This document shows, in pieces, positions 1 to 8,499 of a DNA stretch of 64,000 nucleotides. Where the stretch lies: the NCBI RefSeq assembly GCF_001665235.1, contig NZ_LZSC01000005.1, positions 186,001-250,000 on the forward strand, in the 5' to 3' direction. Position 1 is the stretch's first letter. Every line of letters starts with the position of its first letter. Below the pieces are notes generated by a model that made no database searches, was not told the origin of the DNA, and saw nothing but the letters and a program-made list of their open reading frames with translations. The translations under genes and the position numbers were made by a program. This DNA comes from Mycobacterium sp. 1100029.7 (GTDB lineage: Bacteria; Actinomycetota; Actinomycetes; Mycobacteriales; Mycobacteriaceae).

Positions 1-399
1 TGGATCGTCGGCCGCGACCCGTCGCCGCGTCAACAGGCGCAGTTCGACAAGTGGTTCGACATCATCAGCGCCGTCCTGGGTGTGGCCAAGGCCGGTGCCA
101 CGGCAGCCGATCTGGGCCGTGCCGCGATCAAGGCCAACGGTGGCACCAAACCGTGGCTGCCGCACTTCTACCTGGGACACGGAATCGGTGTCAATGCCGC
201 CGAAATGCCCATGATAGGCACCGATCTCGGGCAGGAGTTCGACGAGAATTTCGTCCTGCAGTCCGGAATGGTGCTGGTGCTGGAGCCGGTGGTGTGGGAA
301 GACGGCACCGGCGGATACCGCAGCGAAGAGGTTCTGGTGATCACCGAGGAAGGCTGGATCCGCTTGACCGACTACCCGTACGACCCTTATGGCAACTGA
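1..399 (+). CDS. M24-family metallopeptidase-like protein, 3' part only
   Basis: The reading frame is open from the first base, so this is the C-terminal 132 codons of a longer gene cut by the window edge. The fold is the pita-bread M24 family (Xaa-Pro aminopeptidase, creatinase). The visible C-terminal metal-ligand motifs look intact: the His of GHGIGVNAAE and the two Glu of LVLEPVVWED and YRSEEVLVI. Its stop lies 11 bases inside the next gene, a second M24 homologue, so the two are translationally coupled and may form a heterodimer. In a lipid-catabolism setting a hydrolase or lyase role on a small amide or acid is as likely as true peptidase activity; the substrate cannot be read from the sequence. 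Confidence 0.85.
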   Translation, partial: WIVGRDPSPRQQAQFDKWFDIISAVLGVAKAGATAADLGRAAIKANGGTKPWLPHFYLGHGIGVNAAEMPMIGTDLGQEFDENFVLQSGMVLVLEPVVWEDGTGGYRSEEVLVITEEGWIRLTDYPYDPYGN

Positions 400-1516
400 A
401 GTCCTGCCCGACGAGCGCACCCTGCGCTCGGGGCGTCGCCAGCGGGCCCTGGACCAGATGGCCGCACACGACCTCGATGTGCTGGTGCTCGGTCGGCAGG
501 CCAACGTTCGTTACGTCACCGGAGCCCAGCAATTGTGGGTCGCCGGCACCCGGCCGTTCGGTCCCAGCTGTGTGCTGGTGCGTGAGACCGGTGCGCTGTA
601 CCTGCTCAGCACCTGGGACGAGGGCATCCCCGAAGACATTCCGCACGAGAACCTGTACGGCATCTCCTGGAATCCGATGAACACCATGGCGGCCCTGCAG
701 CGAATCGAGGGCGCGTCGACGGCCCGCCGAGTCGGAACCGACGCGCTGTCACCGGTTTTCGCGCAGCTGCTCCCGACGGCGTTTCCCAACGCCGAGCTGG
801 TCGACGGCGAACTCGCCATGCGGGGTGCCCGGCGCATCAAGACCGAGCAGGAAGTGACCGCGCTGCGGGAGGCCATCGCGGTGGCCGAATCCTCGTTGGC
901 CGCGGCGGTATCCGAGCTGCGACCCGGCGTGAGCGAACAAACGCTGGCCGGTGCCCTACTGGAATGTGCGGCGGCCGGTGGGGTGAGCACGCCGTCGAAT
1001 CAGGATGTGGCGTGGGTGACCTCTCGCGAGCATCCCTGGCGACGGGCCGACGGTGCCGGCCGGATCCAGGACGGCGATCTGGTGGCTTTCAGCGCCGGGG
1101 TGCTGGCCGGGGGTTATGTCGGTGAGGTCGGTCGCACCTGGCCCGCGGACAAGAGACAAGGCGTCCGTGGCGCCGCACCGCTCTACGGGCGTTGGGAGCA
1201 CTTGTGGGAGAAGCTGATTGCGAACTGTCGACCCGGTGCGCAAGCCAGTGAGCTGCTGGCCGCCTATCAGGCGGCCGGCGAGCCCGAGCCGCCGATGCCG
1301 GTGGCCCGCGGCCTGGGTATGGGATTCGATCCACCCGTGATCTCCAAGCATCTGCCGGTGACCGCGGGCGAGGAACAGTTGGAGCCCGGCATGGTGCTGG
1401 CCGTGACGGGTTATGTGTGGGAACAGGGCGTCGGTGCGGTATTCGGACGGGAAGCGGTACTGATCACCGCGGACGGTCCCGAAGTATTGACGTCGAGCCC
1501 GTTCTGGCATGCCTGA
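389..1516 (+). CDS. M24-family protein with degenerate metal site (375 aa)
   Basis: Full-length member of the creatinase/Xaa-Pro peptidase family with an N-terminal creatinase-like domain (about residues 10-150) and a C-terminal pita-bread domain. Most metal ligands are not conserved. The first Asp region reads LVAFSAGVLAGG with Ser instead of Asp. The next reads YVGEVGRTW with Glu instead of Asp. The usual GHGIG His is replaced in GLGMGFDPP, and the first Glu is Thr in VLAVTGYVW. It is therefore probably not an active metallopeptidase and may be a structural or regulatory partner of the gene just upstream. ATG overlaps the upstream stop by 11 bases, and its own stop overlaps the next gene by 8 bases. 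It belongs to a tight five-gene operon ending at 5753. Confidence 0.85.
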   Translation: MATEVLPDERTLRSGRRQRALDQMAAHDLDVLVLGRQANVRYVTGAQQLWVAGTRPFGPSCVLVRETGALYLLSTWDEGIPEDIPHENLYGISWNPMNTMAALQRIEGASTARRVGTDALSPVFAQLLPTAFPNAELVDGELAMRGARRIKTEQEVTALREAIAVAESSLAAAVSELRPGVSEQTLAGALLECAAAGGVSTPSNQDVAWVTSREHPWRRADGAGRIQDGDLVAFSAGVLAGGYVGEVGRTWPADKRQGVRGAAPLYGRWEHLWEKLIANCRPGAQASELLAAYQAAGEPEPPMPVARGLGMGFDPPVISKHLPVTAGEEQLEPGMVLAVTGYVWEQGVGAVFGREAVLITADGPEVLTSSPFWHA

Positions 1517-2510
1517 CGAAGGGTCGGAACCTCCTGCCGAGGAGATCATCCGGTACCACAAGGACGCCAAGACGCGGATTGCCACCATCACGTTCGACCG
1601 GAGGGATTACCTCAACGCGCCGACGATCGCCGCCCGGGTGCGCTACGCGGATCTGTTGCACCAAGCCAACATCGACGACGGCGTCAAGGTGCTGGTGGTT
1701 CGCGGCGCCGGCGACGACCTGGGCTCGGGTGCCGACCTGGCCGAGGTGATGCGGATGCGCGACGCAGCCGACCAGGGACCGCGACTCGCCGAATTCCGGG
1801 TCGGCGCCGACGAGGTGAGGTATCCGCCCCAGGGTTCATTTCGCAACGGCGGCACCCTCGGTCAGTGGTATGCGAACCCGAACTCCGGTATCCGCGGTCT
1901 GCAGGATTTCAAGAAGATCAGCATTCTGGAAGCAAAGGGCTACTGCTACGGCTGGCACTTCTATCAGGCCGCCGACGCCGATTTGGTCGTCGCCAGCGAC
2001 GACGCGCTGTTCGGGCATCCGTCGTTTCGCTACTACGGCTGGGGCCCCCGGATGTGGTGGTGGGCGCAGACCATGGGCATCCGTAAGTTTCAGGAGATGG
2101 TCTTCACGGGAAGAGCTTTCACCGCAGCCGAGATGTATGACTGCAACTTCCTCAACAGCGTGGTACCCCGCGATCAACTCGAAGCTGAAGTCGAGAAGTA
2201 TGCCCTGGCCTGTGCCAGCAACCGCCCCACCGACACCGTCTTCATGCAGAAGGTGTTCTTCGAGATCATGAAGCAGTTCCAGGGCGAGTACCTGGGCAGC
2301 ATGTTGTCCGGCGTTTTCGAGTCGCTGGGCGCCATGGTGCGTCCGGACGGCGGTGAGGAACTGACCCTGAATGACGCGATGGAACGGGGACTGGGCGACG
2401 CGGTCAAAGAAAATGACGCCAAGTTCCCCGCCGAGTGGGCCCTGAGCAAGAAAGCACGCAAGAAGGCGCGTGCCGGCAAGGACACCAAAGCGAAGAGAAA
2501 GAAGCAGTGA
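1509..2510 (+). CDS. enoyl-CoA hydratase/isomerase (crotonase) family protein
   Basis: Crotonase-fold protein of 333 residues, longer than the usual 260. The oxyanion-hole segment is recognisable (GAGDDLGSGADL, near residue 65). It is followed by an unusual insertion and a Trp/Tyr-rich second half (YYGWGPRMWWW near residue 180). The C-terminus is very Lys/Arg-rich (KKARKKARAGKD), unusual for the family. The canonical second catalytic Glu is not obvious, so hydration of a simple enoyl-CoA is not assured; hydrolase, isomerase or decarboxylase chemistry is possible. The start ATG overlaps the upstream stop and the TGA overlaps a GTG start downstream (GTGA), so it sits inside an operon with the double CoA-transferase. 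Confidence 0.85.
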   Translation: MPDEGSEPPAEEIIRYHKDAKTRIATITFDRRDYLNAPTIAARVRYADLLHQANIDDGVKVLVVRGAGDDLGSGADLAEVMRMRDAADQGPRLAEFRVGADEVRYPPQGSFRNGGTLGQWYANPNSGIRGLQDFKKISILEAKGYCYGWHFYQAADADLVVASDDALFGHPSFRYYGWGPRMWWWAQTMGIRKFQEMVFTGRAFTAAEMYDCNFLNSVVPRDQLEAEVEKYALACASNRPTDTVFMQKVFFEIMKQFQGEYLGSMLSGVFESLGAMVRPDGGEELTLNDAMERGLGDAVKENDAKFPAEWALSKKARKKARAGKDTKAKRKKQ

Positions 2511-4936
2511 CCCAAGGCCGCGTCGAACCGCCACTGGCCGGTTACCGGGTGATCGACTTGTCCACCGGTATCGCCGGGGCCTACTGCACCAAGTTGCTCG
2601 CCGACGGGGGTGCCGACGTGGTGAAAGTCGAATCACCACAGGGTGATCCGCTGCGACGCTGGTCGGCCTCGGGCGCGAACATCCCGGCAGACGGTGACGG
2701 CGCGCTGTTCAGCTTTCTGGCTGGCGCCAAGAACAGCGTCGTCGCCGACCCCGCCAGTGGCGATGACGTCGAACTGGTGAACCGGCTGCTGTCGGCGGCG
2801 GACGCGGTGATCTGGTCTACCGGCTCGACAGTCGCCGGACTGCCGGACTTCACGCCGAAGGCCATCCAGAAACGCCACCCGCATCTCACGGTCACCGCGA
2901 TCACACCGTTCGGACTGGAGGGTCCGTGGTGTGACCGCGCCGCCACCGAGTTCACGCTGCAGGCATGGTCGGGCGGCATCGTCGGACTGGGCCGGGGGGA
3001 ACAGGAACGGGCGCCGGTCTACGTGGGTGGTCAAGTCGGTGAATACCTCGCCGGTGTGTACGCGAGCGTAGCCACCCTCGCTTCGCGAAGCCGCCGAATC
3101 GACGGCGGCGCAGGAGAATTGCTGGATCTTTCGATGTTGGAGACACAGATCCTGTGCCTCACCTACTATCCGGTCACCTACTTCGAGGTGCTCGGGCGAC
3201 CATGGCGGGACATGCGGCGGCCAACGATTCCCGGCGTAGCCCAAGCCAAAGACGGCCTCGTCGATGTCGGCTGCGGCACCGCGCAGCAATGGTTCGACCT
3301 GTGCGCGATGGTGGGGCATCCGGAATGGATCGACGAAGAGTCGCCGCTGTCGATCACCGAATTGGCCAACGTCTATGCCGACGACATCTTCGCCTGGATG
3401 GCCGACACGCCGGTCGACGAAATACGGGAGCTGGCAACGGCATTCCGTATTCCCAACGCGCCGGTGGCCAACGGTGCCAACGTCACCGCGTTCGACCAGT
3501 TCATCGAGCGCGACTGCTTCGTGCGCAATCCTCGAGATGGGTTCACCCAGCCGAGCCACCCGTACCGGATGCGACCCGCTCGACTGCGCGACCCGCAATC
3601 GGCGCCGCGGCTGGGGGAGCACACCGAATTCTACCGAGCAGTGAATCTGCCGGCCCGGCCCGCGCCCACTGGTGCGGCAAAAGCATTGCCGTTCAACAAT
3701 CTTCGAGTACTCGACATGACCACATTTTGGGCGGGCCCGTCCGGCACGCACTTTCTGGCCATGCTGGGCGCCGACGTCATTCACGTCGAATCCACTCGTC
3801 GCCCCGACGGCACCCGCCTGATCGCCGGCATCCCCACCACCGAGGACCGGTGGTGGGAGAAGTCGCCGATCTTCGAGGCTCTCAACACCAACAAGAAGGG
3901 CCTGACGCTGGACTTGCAGAGCGCGCGCGGGCGGGAGTTGCTGCGTCAGCTCGTCGCGACCTGCGATGTGATCGTGGAGAACTTCACCCCTCGTGTACTC
4001 GACCAGATTGGCCTGGACTTCGCCGCGGTCCAATCGATTCGGCCGGACGCGGTGCTGGTGCGGATGCCCGGCTTCGGTCTCGAGGGGCCCTGGCGCGACA
4101 ACCCGGCCTTCGCCTACGTCATCGAAGCCGCGTCCGGCGTCAGTTGGCTCACCGGCTATCCGGACCGCACGCCGTATGACCCGTATTCGATCGGTGACCC
4201 ATGCGCCGGCATACACGCGGTCAACGCGATCCTGCTGGCACTCGAGCACCGCCGGCGCACCGGAGAGGGCGTGTTCGTCGAAGCTGCCATGGTCGATGCG
4301 GCGCTGAGCATCGCCGCCGAGCAGGTGATCGAGTACTCGGCATACGGTGCACTGCTGGAGCGCGTCGGCAACCGCGGGCCGACAGCGGCCCCGCAGAACC
4401 TGTACCGCAGCGCCGACGTCGACGAATTCGGCCGCCTGGACAGCTGGGTCGCCATCGCCGTCGCCACCGACGCGCAATGGGAAAACCTCTGCCGGGCACT
4501 GGAATTTCCGTCGTGGGCAACCGAACCGACGTTGGCGACGCACGCCGGGCGGCGTGCGCACGAGGAGCATATCGACGAACAGCTTGCCGCTTGGTGTGAA
4601 AGCCGGGGTCGCGACGAAATCATCGCGACCCTGTGGGACGCCGGGGTCCCGGTGGCCAAGGTCCTGCAACCGCATCGGCAAACGGAGTTGGAGCAACTGG
4701 TGTTTCGCGGGTTTTTCGAAGAAGTCGAGCACCCGGTGAACGGCCGGGCTAGGCTCAGCACCGTGCCGATGAGGTCATCCAGCGGGCCCGAGCGGTTCCA
4801 CGCCGAGCCCGCACCCACACTGGGACAGCACAATTACGACGTGCTGGCCGGGTTGGGTCTGACCGCGGCGCAGATAGCGGAGCTGGAAGCTGAGGGCGTC
4901 ATCGGCCAGACACCCGCGATGCGGTCGGCGACCTGA
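2507..4936 (+). CDS. tandem-domain CaiB/BaiF (family III) CoA-transferase, 809 aa
   Basis: Two complete family III CoA-transferase units are fused in one protein: residues about 8-385 (begins LAGYRVIDLSTGIAGAYCT) and about 395-800 (begins NNLRVLDMTTFWAGPSGTH). Family III enzymes move CoA between acyl-CoA and a free acid through a catalytic Asp. In the second copy the segment reads VEAAMVDAAL with Asp at residue 597. In the first copy the matching segment reads LDLSMLETQI with Glu at residue 212, so only the second unit has the usual catalytic residue. GTG at 2507 overlaps the crotonase TGA and is preferred to longer in-frame starts inside that gene. Likely role: CoA activation of the pathway acid, possibly as an intramolecular pseudo-heterodimer. 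Confidence 0.9.
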   Translation: MTQGRVEPPLAGYRVIDLSTGIAGAYCTKLLADGGADVVKVESPQGDPLRRWSASGANIPADGDGALFSFLAGAKNSVVADPASGDDVELVNRLLSAADAVIWSTGSTVAGLPDFTPKAIQKRHPHLTVTAITPFGLEGPWCDRAATEFTLQAWSGGIVGLGRGEQERAPVYVGGQVGEYLAGVYASVATLASRSRRIDGGAGELLDLSMLETQILCLTYYPVTYFEVLGRPWRDMRRPTIPGVAQAKDGLVDVGCGTAQQWFDLCAMVGHPEWIDEESPLSITELANVYADDIFAWMADTPVDEIRELATAFRIPNAPVANGANVTAFDQFIERDCFVRNPRDGFTQPSHPYRMRPARLRDPQSAPRLGEHTEFYRAVNLPARPAPTGAAKALPFNNLRVLDMTTFWAGPSGTHFLAMLGADVIHVESTRRPDGTRLIAGIPTTEDRWWEKSPIFEALNTNKKGLTLDLQSARGRELLRQLVATCDVIVENFTPRVLDQIGLDFAAVQSIRPDAVLVRMPGFGLEGPWRDNPAFAYVIEAASGVSWLTGYPDRTPYDPYSIGDPCAGIHAVNAILLALEHRRRTGEGVFVEAAMVDAALSIAAEQVIEYSAYGALLERVGNRGPTAAPQNLYRSADVDEFGRLDSWVAIAVATDAQWENLCRALEFPSWATEPTLATHAGRRAHEEHIDEQLAAWCESRGRDEIIATLWDAGVPVAKVLQPHRQTELEQLVFRGFFEEVEHPVNGRARLSTVPMRSSSGPERFHAEPAPTLGQHNYDVLAGLGLTAAQIAELEAEGVIGQTPAMRSAT

Positions 4937-4943
4937 GCCCCGG

Positions 4944-5753
4944 ATGGCCATAGACCCGTCGGACATCCTGCTCACCGACCGCGTCGCGGTGGTGACCGGC
5001 GGTGGTTCGGGTATCGGACGTGGCATCGCGGCCGGGATGACGGCGTTCGGCGCCAAAGTCGCGATCTGGGAGCGTGACCCGCAGACCTGCGCACAGGCCG
5101 CCGAAACCATTGGCGCCCTGGGCATCGTGACCGACGTCCGGGACGGTGAGCAGGTTGATGCGGCGCTGCGGCAGACCACCGCCGACCTCGGCACGCCTAC
5201 TGTTCTCGTGAACAACGCCGGGGGCGTGTTCTCCTCGCCATTGTTGGAGACCAGCGAAAACGGCTGGGACGCACTGTACAAGGCCAACCTTCGGCACGTG
5301 CTGCTCTGCACTCAGCGGGTTGCCCGCCAGCTGGTGACCGCAGGCGTCGGCGGCAGCATCATCTCGGTGACGTCGATCGAGGGTGTGCGTGCCGCGCCGG
5401 GCTATGCGGCCTACGCCGCCGCCAAGGCCGGCGTCATCAACTACACCAAAACCGCGGCCCTCGAATTGGCGACGCACGGCATCCGGGTCAACGCGATCGC
5501 ACCCGACATCACCCTCACCGAAGGGCTGGCGGCGCTCAGCAGCGAAGCCGCGGCGACCGCGATGGGCGACCTGGTGCCGCTGGGACGCCTTGGGCATGTC
5601 GACGAAATCGCTAGCACCGCGGTCTTTCTGGCATCGGACATGTCGGTCTATCTGACCGGGCAGACCTTGCATGTCGACGGCGGCACGCACGCCGCGGGCG
5701 GCTGGTACCACGACCCGCAGACCGGTGCTTACCGGCTGGGCCCGTCGGGCTAG
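4944..5753 (+). CDS. SDR-family NAD(P)-dependent oxidoreductase (269 aa)
   Basis: Classical short-chain dehydrogenase. The cofactor motif TGGGSGIGRG lies near residue 20, the NAG motif (VNNAGG) near residue 90, and the catalytic Tyr/Lys pair is in YAAYAAAKAG near residue 155. Expected to oxidise a secondary alcohol or reduce a ketone, for example a 3-hydroxyacyl-CoA. It begins 7 bases after the tandem CoA-transferase and closes the first operon. Its last four bases overlap the end of the convergent SDR on the other strand, leaving no room for an intergenic terminator. Confidence 0.9.
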   Translation: MAIDPSDILLTDRVAVVTGGGSGIGRGIAAGMTAFGAKVAIWERDPQTCAQAAETIGALGIVTDVRDGEQVDAALRQTTADLGTPTVLVNNAGGVFSSPLLETSENGWDALYKANLRHVLLCTQRVARQLVTAGVGGSIISVTSIEGVRAAPGYAAYAAAKAGVINYTKTAALELATHGIRVNAIAPDITLTEGLAALSSEAAATAMGDLVPLGRLGHVDEIASTAVFLASDMSVYLTGQTLHVDGGTHAAGGWYHDPQTGAYRLGPSG

Positions 5754-6601
5754 TGCTGCCACCCTTCGGCGGACTGCTCGTCGAAGGCGCGGTCGATGCG
5801 CTCGAATCTGCGCTTGACCGACGCCCGCGCCGCCTCGTGCGGCAGGATGTAGAGCCGGTTGGCCGCGATGGCGTCCGCGGTCAGCCGCGCCACCTCCTCG
5901 ACCGTGACGCCTTGATCCTGCGTCGGCGGGAGCGGGCCGAAGGACTCCGTCAGGTCCGGCGCTGACGCGAGTCCCTCATCGGCACCGCGAATGCGTTCGG
6001 AGTTGGCGACCAGCTTGGTCTCGATGACCATCGGGCAGAGCACCGAGACACCGATGCCGTTGTCCTTGACCTCACGGGCCAGCGTCTCGGCCAGACCGAC
6101 AACGCCATACTTGGCAACGCCATACGCCCCGAGTCCGGCGTTGGGCACCAGCCCGGCAAAGGATGCGGTGAAGGCGATGTGGCCGCCCTTGCCCTGCTCG
6201 ATCAACCTGGGTACGAACGCTTCGACGGCGTGAATCGACCCCCACAGATCGATGTCGATCACCCACCGCCAGTCCTCGTGCGTCATCGTCACCAGCGGGC
6301 CCGCGACGACGATGCCGGCGTTGCTGAACACGATGTCGAGCTGGCCTAGCCACCGGAACGCCTCATCGGCGAGGTGCACCATCTGTTCGAGGTGCCGCAC
6401 GTCGCACGTCACCGGATGCACGTCGAATCCGTCGGCTTTCAGTTGCGCAACGGCGTGTTCCAACGCCGACGTGTCGACATCGGCCAGCACCACGCGAGCG
6501 CCGCGACGCGCGAACTCGGTGGCGGTGGCCAACCCGATTCCGCTCGCTGCGCCAGTGATCACGGCACCACGGCCCGCAAAATCGGAAGTGAATCCGTCCA
6601 T
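5750..6601 (-). CDS. SDR-family oxidoreductase (283 aa)
   Basis: Classical SDR with cofactor motif TGAASGIGLA near residue 17, SNAG near residue 93 and active-site YGVAKYG near residue 160. The C-terminal tail (about residues 235-283) is longer than in minimal SDRs, as in many mycobacterial 280-residue members. Transcribed alone, convergent with the preceding operon and divergent from the MarR regulator starting at 6688, so the 86-base gap between them must hold both promoters. The substrate is unknown; the MarR protein may regulate it. Confidence 0.88.
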   Translation of the reverse strand: MDGFTSDFAGRGAVITGAASGIGLATATEFARRGARVVLADVDTSALEHAVAQLKADGFDVHPVTCDVRHLEQMVHLADEAFRWLGQLDIVFSNAGIVVAGPLVTMTHEDWRWVIDIDLWGSIHAVEAFVPRLIEQGKGGHIAFTASFAGLVPNAGLGAYGVAKYGVVGLAETLAREVKDNGIGVSVLCPMVIETKLVANSERIRGADEGLASAPDLTESFGPLPPTQDQGVTVEEVARLTADAIAANRLYILPHEAARASVKRRFERIDRAFDEQSAEGWQH

Positions 6602-6654
6602 GAATTCAAGAGCGTATTCCTCCCGCGAGAGGGTGTGTGAGAGACGTCATGTAG

Positions 6655-6670
6655 ATAGCGCGTTAACTAT
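6655..6670. promoter_or_regulatory. weak inverted repeat between SDR and MarR genes
   Basis: ATAG-N8-CTAT lies in the AT-rich part of the 86-base divergent promoter region, 17 bases before the MarR start codon. MarR proteins commonly autoregulate through such sites. The arms are only four bases, so this could be chance. Confidence 0.25.
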
Positions 6671-6687
6671 TAGGGCACTATGTATAT

Positions 6688-7179
6688 ATGGCCGCGCCGA
6701 CCACCCGCGAGATCGATCCGCTCGCCCTCGAACACCAGGTGTGCTTCGCTCTGGCGACCACCAATCGAGCGGTGCTGGCGGTGTATCGGCCGCTGCTGGA
6801 GCCGCTCGGCCTGACCCATCCGCAGTATCTGGTGATGCTCGCGCTCTGGGATCACCTCAAGACGCCCCCGGCAGACCGATTTCCCCTGTCGGTCAAGCAA
6901 ATCGCGGCCGCGCTGCAGTTGGACTCCGCCACCCTCTCGCCGATGCTCAAGCGCCTGGAAGGGCTGGGCTTGATCACCCGCGCAAAGAACACAGCCGACG
7001 AACGCACCACCGACGTGACGCTTACCGAACGCGGAATTGCCTTGCGCGAGAAGGCTCTTGAGATTCCGCCCGCCGTCGTGGCGCGCCTGGGTGTCGAGCT
7101 GGCCGAACTGGAGAACCTGCACCAGGTCCTCACCCGAATCAACGCCGCCGCCGTGGCGGCCGGCACATTACAATCCTGA
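6688..7179 (+). CDS. MarR-family regulator, OhrR-like (163 aa)
   Basis: Winged-helix MarR protein. The N-terminal block [19 protein letters not shown] followed by [13 protein letters not shown] is the signature of OhrR-type organic-peroxide sensors. The conserved redox Cys is present at residue 19. The recognition-helix region is [19 protein letters not shown], followed by the wing with the conserved [14 protein letters not shown]. OhrR normally controls an Ohr peroxiredoxin, but no ohr gene is in this window, so its target may be the divergent SDR or the membrane protein downstream. No Shine-Dalgarno is visible before the ATG, and an AT-rich stretch directly precedes it, so a leaderless transcript is possible. 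Confidence 0.88.
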   Translation: MAAPTTREIDPLALEHQVCFALATTNRAVLAVYRPLLEPLGLTHPQYLVMLALWDHLKTPPADRFPLSVKQIAAALQLDSATLSPMLKRLEGLGLITRAKNTADERTTDVTLTERGIALREKALEIPPAVVARLGVELAELENLHQVLTRINAAAVAAGTLQS

Positions 7180-7204
7180 CGTCGAGCACCCACGAGGAGC
7201 CACC

Positions 7205-7621
7205 ATGACCGCAGCGAAACCCAATCTCTGGCAGCGCATCGGCTACGCCTATGGCCGCCGCCTGCCCGACTCGATGCGCAGCTGGGTCGCGAAAGACCTG
7301 GCGGGCGACGGAGCCATTCGCCGGCACATGATGCGCTGGGCCATCCCGCCGCTGCTGGTCCTCGCCCCGTTCTGGCTGTTGCCCGCGTCGCTCTACGTGC
7401 ATACGGAGATGACCGTGCCACTCTACGCGTGGGCGTTGGTGATTAACTTTGCGCTGAACAAGGTTTGGCGCCGACACCGCCTAGCGGTCCACGGCCTGGA
7501 CCCGAACCTGGTCGACGTGATCAACCGCCAGAAAAATGCGCGGATGCACGACGACTACATCCGCCGGTACGGGCCACGACCCGCAGAGGCGGAATGGCAG
7601 AACAACAGCAGTCCGTTCTGA
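7205..7621 (+). CDS. small membrane protein, DUF5313-like (138 aa)
   Basis: Short protein with two hydrophobic segments (about residues 43-60 and 66-82) and a charged C-terminal half ending in RYGPRPAEAEWQ. It resembles the actinobacterial DUF5313 family of unknown function. ATG at 7205 follows a GAGGAG Shine-Dalgarno (cacgaggagccacc), which excludes the longer frame running back into the MarR gene. It starts 25 bases after the MarR stop and is probably co-transcribed. Its stop is 4 bases from the end of the convergent SDR. Confidence 0.8.
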   Translation: MTAAKPNLWQRIGYAYGRRLPDSMRSWVAKDLAGDGAIRRHMMRWAIPPLLVLAPFWLLPASLYVHTEMTVPLYAWALVINFALNKVWRRHRLAVHGLDPNLVDVINRQKNARMHDDYIRRYGPRPAEAEWQNNSSPF

Positions 7622-7625
7622 GGCC

Positions 7626-8465
7626 CTACTTGAGGCAGCTGCCGCCGTCGACGGGCAGTGTGACACCGGTGATGTAACGCGCCTCGTCGGACGCCAGAAA
7701 CAGCACCGCGTTGGCGATGTCCTCGGGCTCGACCCAGCCGATCGGCAGGGTGTGCATCAGCTGTCCGACGACCTTCATGTCCTCCGGGCCCGGGTTCTCC
7801 AGGTCCGGACGGAACAGCTTCATCGTGCCCTCGTTCATGAACAGCGGGGTGTTGACGTTGGTCGGGTGCACGGAGTTGACGCGGATGTTCTGCGCGCCAA
7901 GCTCGACGGCGAAGGTGCGCATCAGGCCCACCACACCGTGCTTGGCGGCGACGTAGTGACCGGTGTGTGGATAGGCCTTCAAGCCCCCGACCGAGCTGGT
8001 CAGGATGATCGAACCGCCGTTGCCGCCCGCGAGAATGTGCGGCACACCGGCTTTCACGGTCTTCCACACGCCGGCGAGGTTGATGTCGATCATGGCGGTC
8101 CAGTCGGTCTCGCTGGTCTTGTCCAGCGTCTGGCCGCCGTTGCCGATACCCGCGTTGGCGACGATGATGTCGAGCTTGCCGAGCTGCTCGACTCCGGTGT
8201 CCACGGCGGACTTGAGCGCGTCGTAGTCCCGGACATCGACCTCGGCGGTGTAGATCCGACGGTTCTGTGCCTTCACCAGGTCTGCGGTCTCGGCCAGATC
8301 CTCCGGCGTGGAGGCGGCGATCAGATCCACGGTGTCGATCTTCTTGCAGATGTCGACCGCGATGATGTCGGCGCCCTCCTGGGCCAACCGCACCGCATGG
8401 GCACGGCCCTGACCACGCGCCGCTCCGGTGACGAAAGCGACTTTGCCTTCAACACGTCCAGTCAT
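7626..8465 (-). CDS. mycofactocin-coupled SDR-family oxidoreductase (279 aa)
   Basis: SDR whose N-terminus (GRVEGKVAFVTGAARGQGRA) and early insertion (IIAVDICKKIDTVD) match the subfamily that works with the peptide-derived redox cofactor mycofactocin and retains its nicotinamide. The active-site segment is HTGHYVAAKHGVVGL. ATG at 8465 has a GAGG box five bases upstream; the longer frame overlaps the P450 gene and is rejected. It lies 34 bases after the P450, so the pair probably hydroxylates a substrate and then oxidises the alcohol. Mycofactocin biosynthesis genes are not in this window. Confidence 0.88.
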   Translation of the reverse strand: MTGRVEGKVAFVTGAARGQGRAHAVRLAQEGADIIAVDICKKIDTVDLIAASTPEDLAETADLVKAQNRRIYTAEVDVRDYDALKSAVDTGVEQLGKLDIIVANAGIGNGGQTLDKTSETDWTAMIDINLAGVWKTVKAGVPHILAGGNGGSIILTSSVGGLKAYPHTGHYVAAKHGVVGLMRTFAVELGAQNIRVNSVHPTNVNTPLFMNEGTMKLFRPDLENPGPEDMKVVGQLMHTLPIGWVEPEDIANAVLFLASDEARYITGVTLPVDGGSCLK

Positions 8466-8499
8466 CGCTACCTCAATTCGTTGATCGAACCGGCACGTC

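Noticed and set aside
2633-4732. 699-codon open frame antisense to the CoA-transferase
   Set aside because: No family motif, Arg/Gly/Asp-rich shadow composition typical of high-GC antisense frames, and the sense strand has clear protein motifs.
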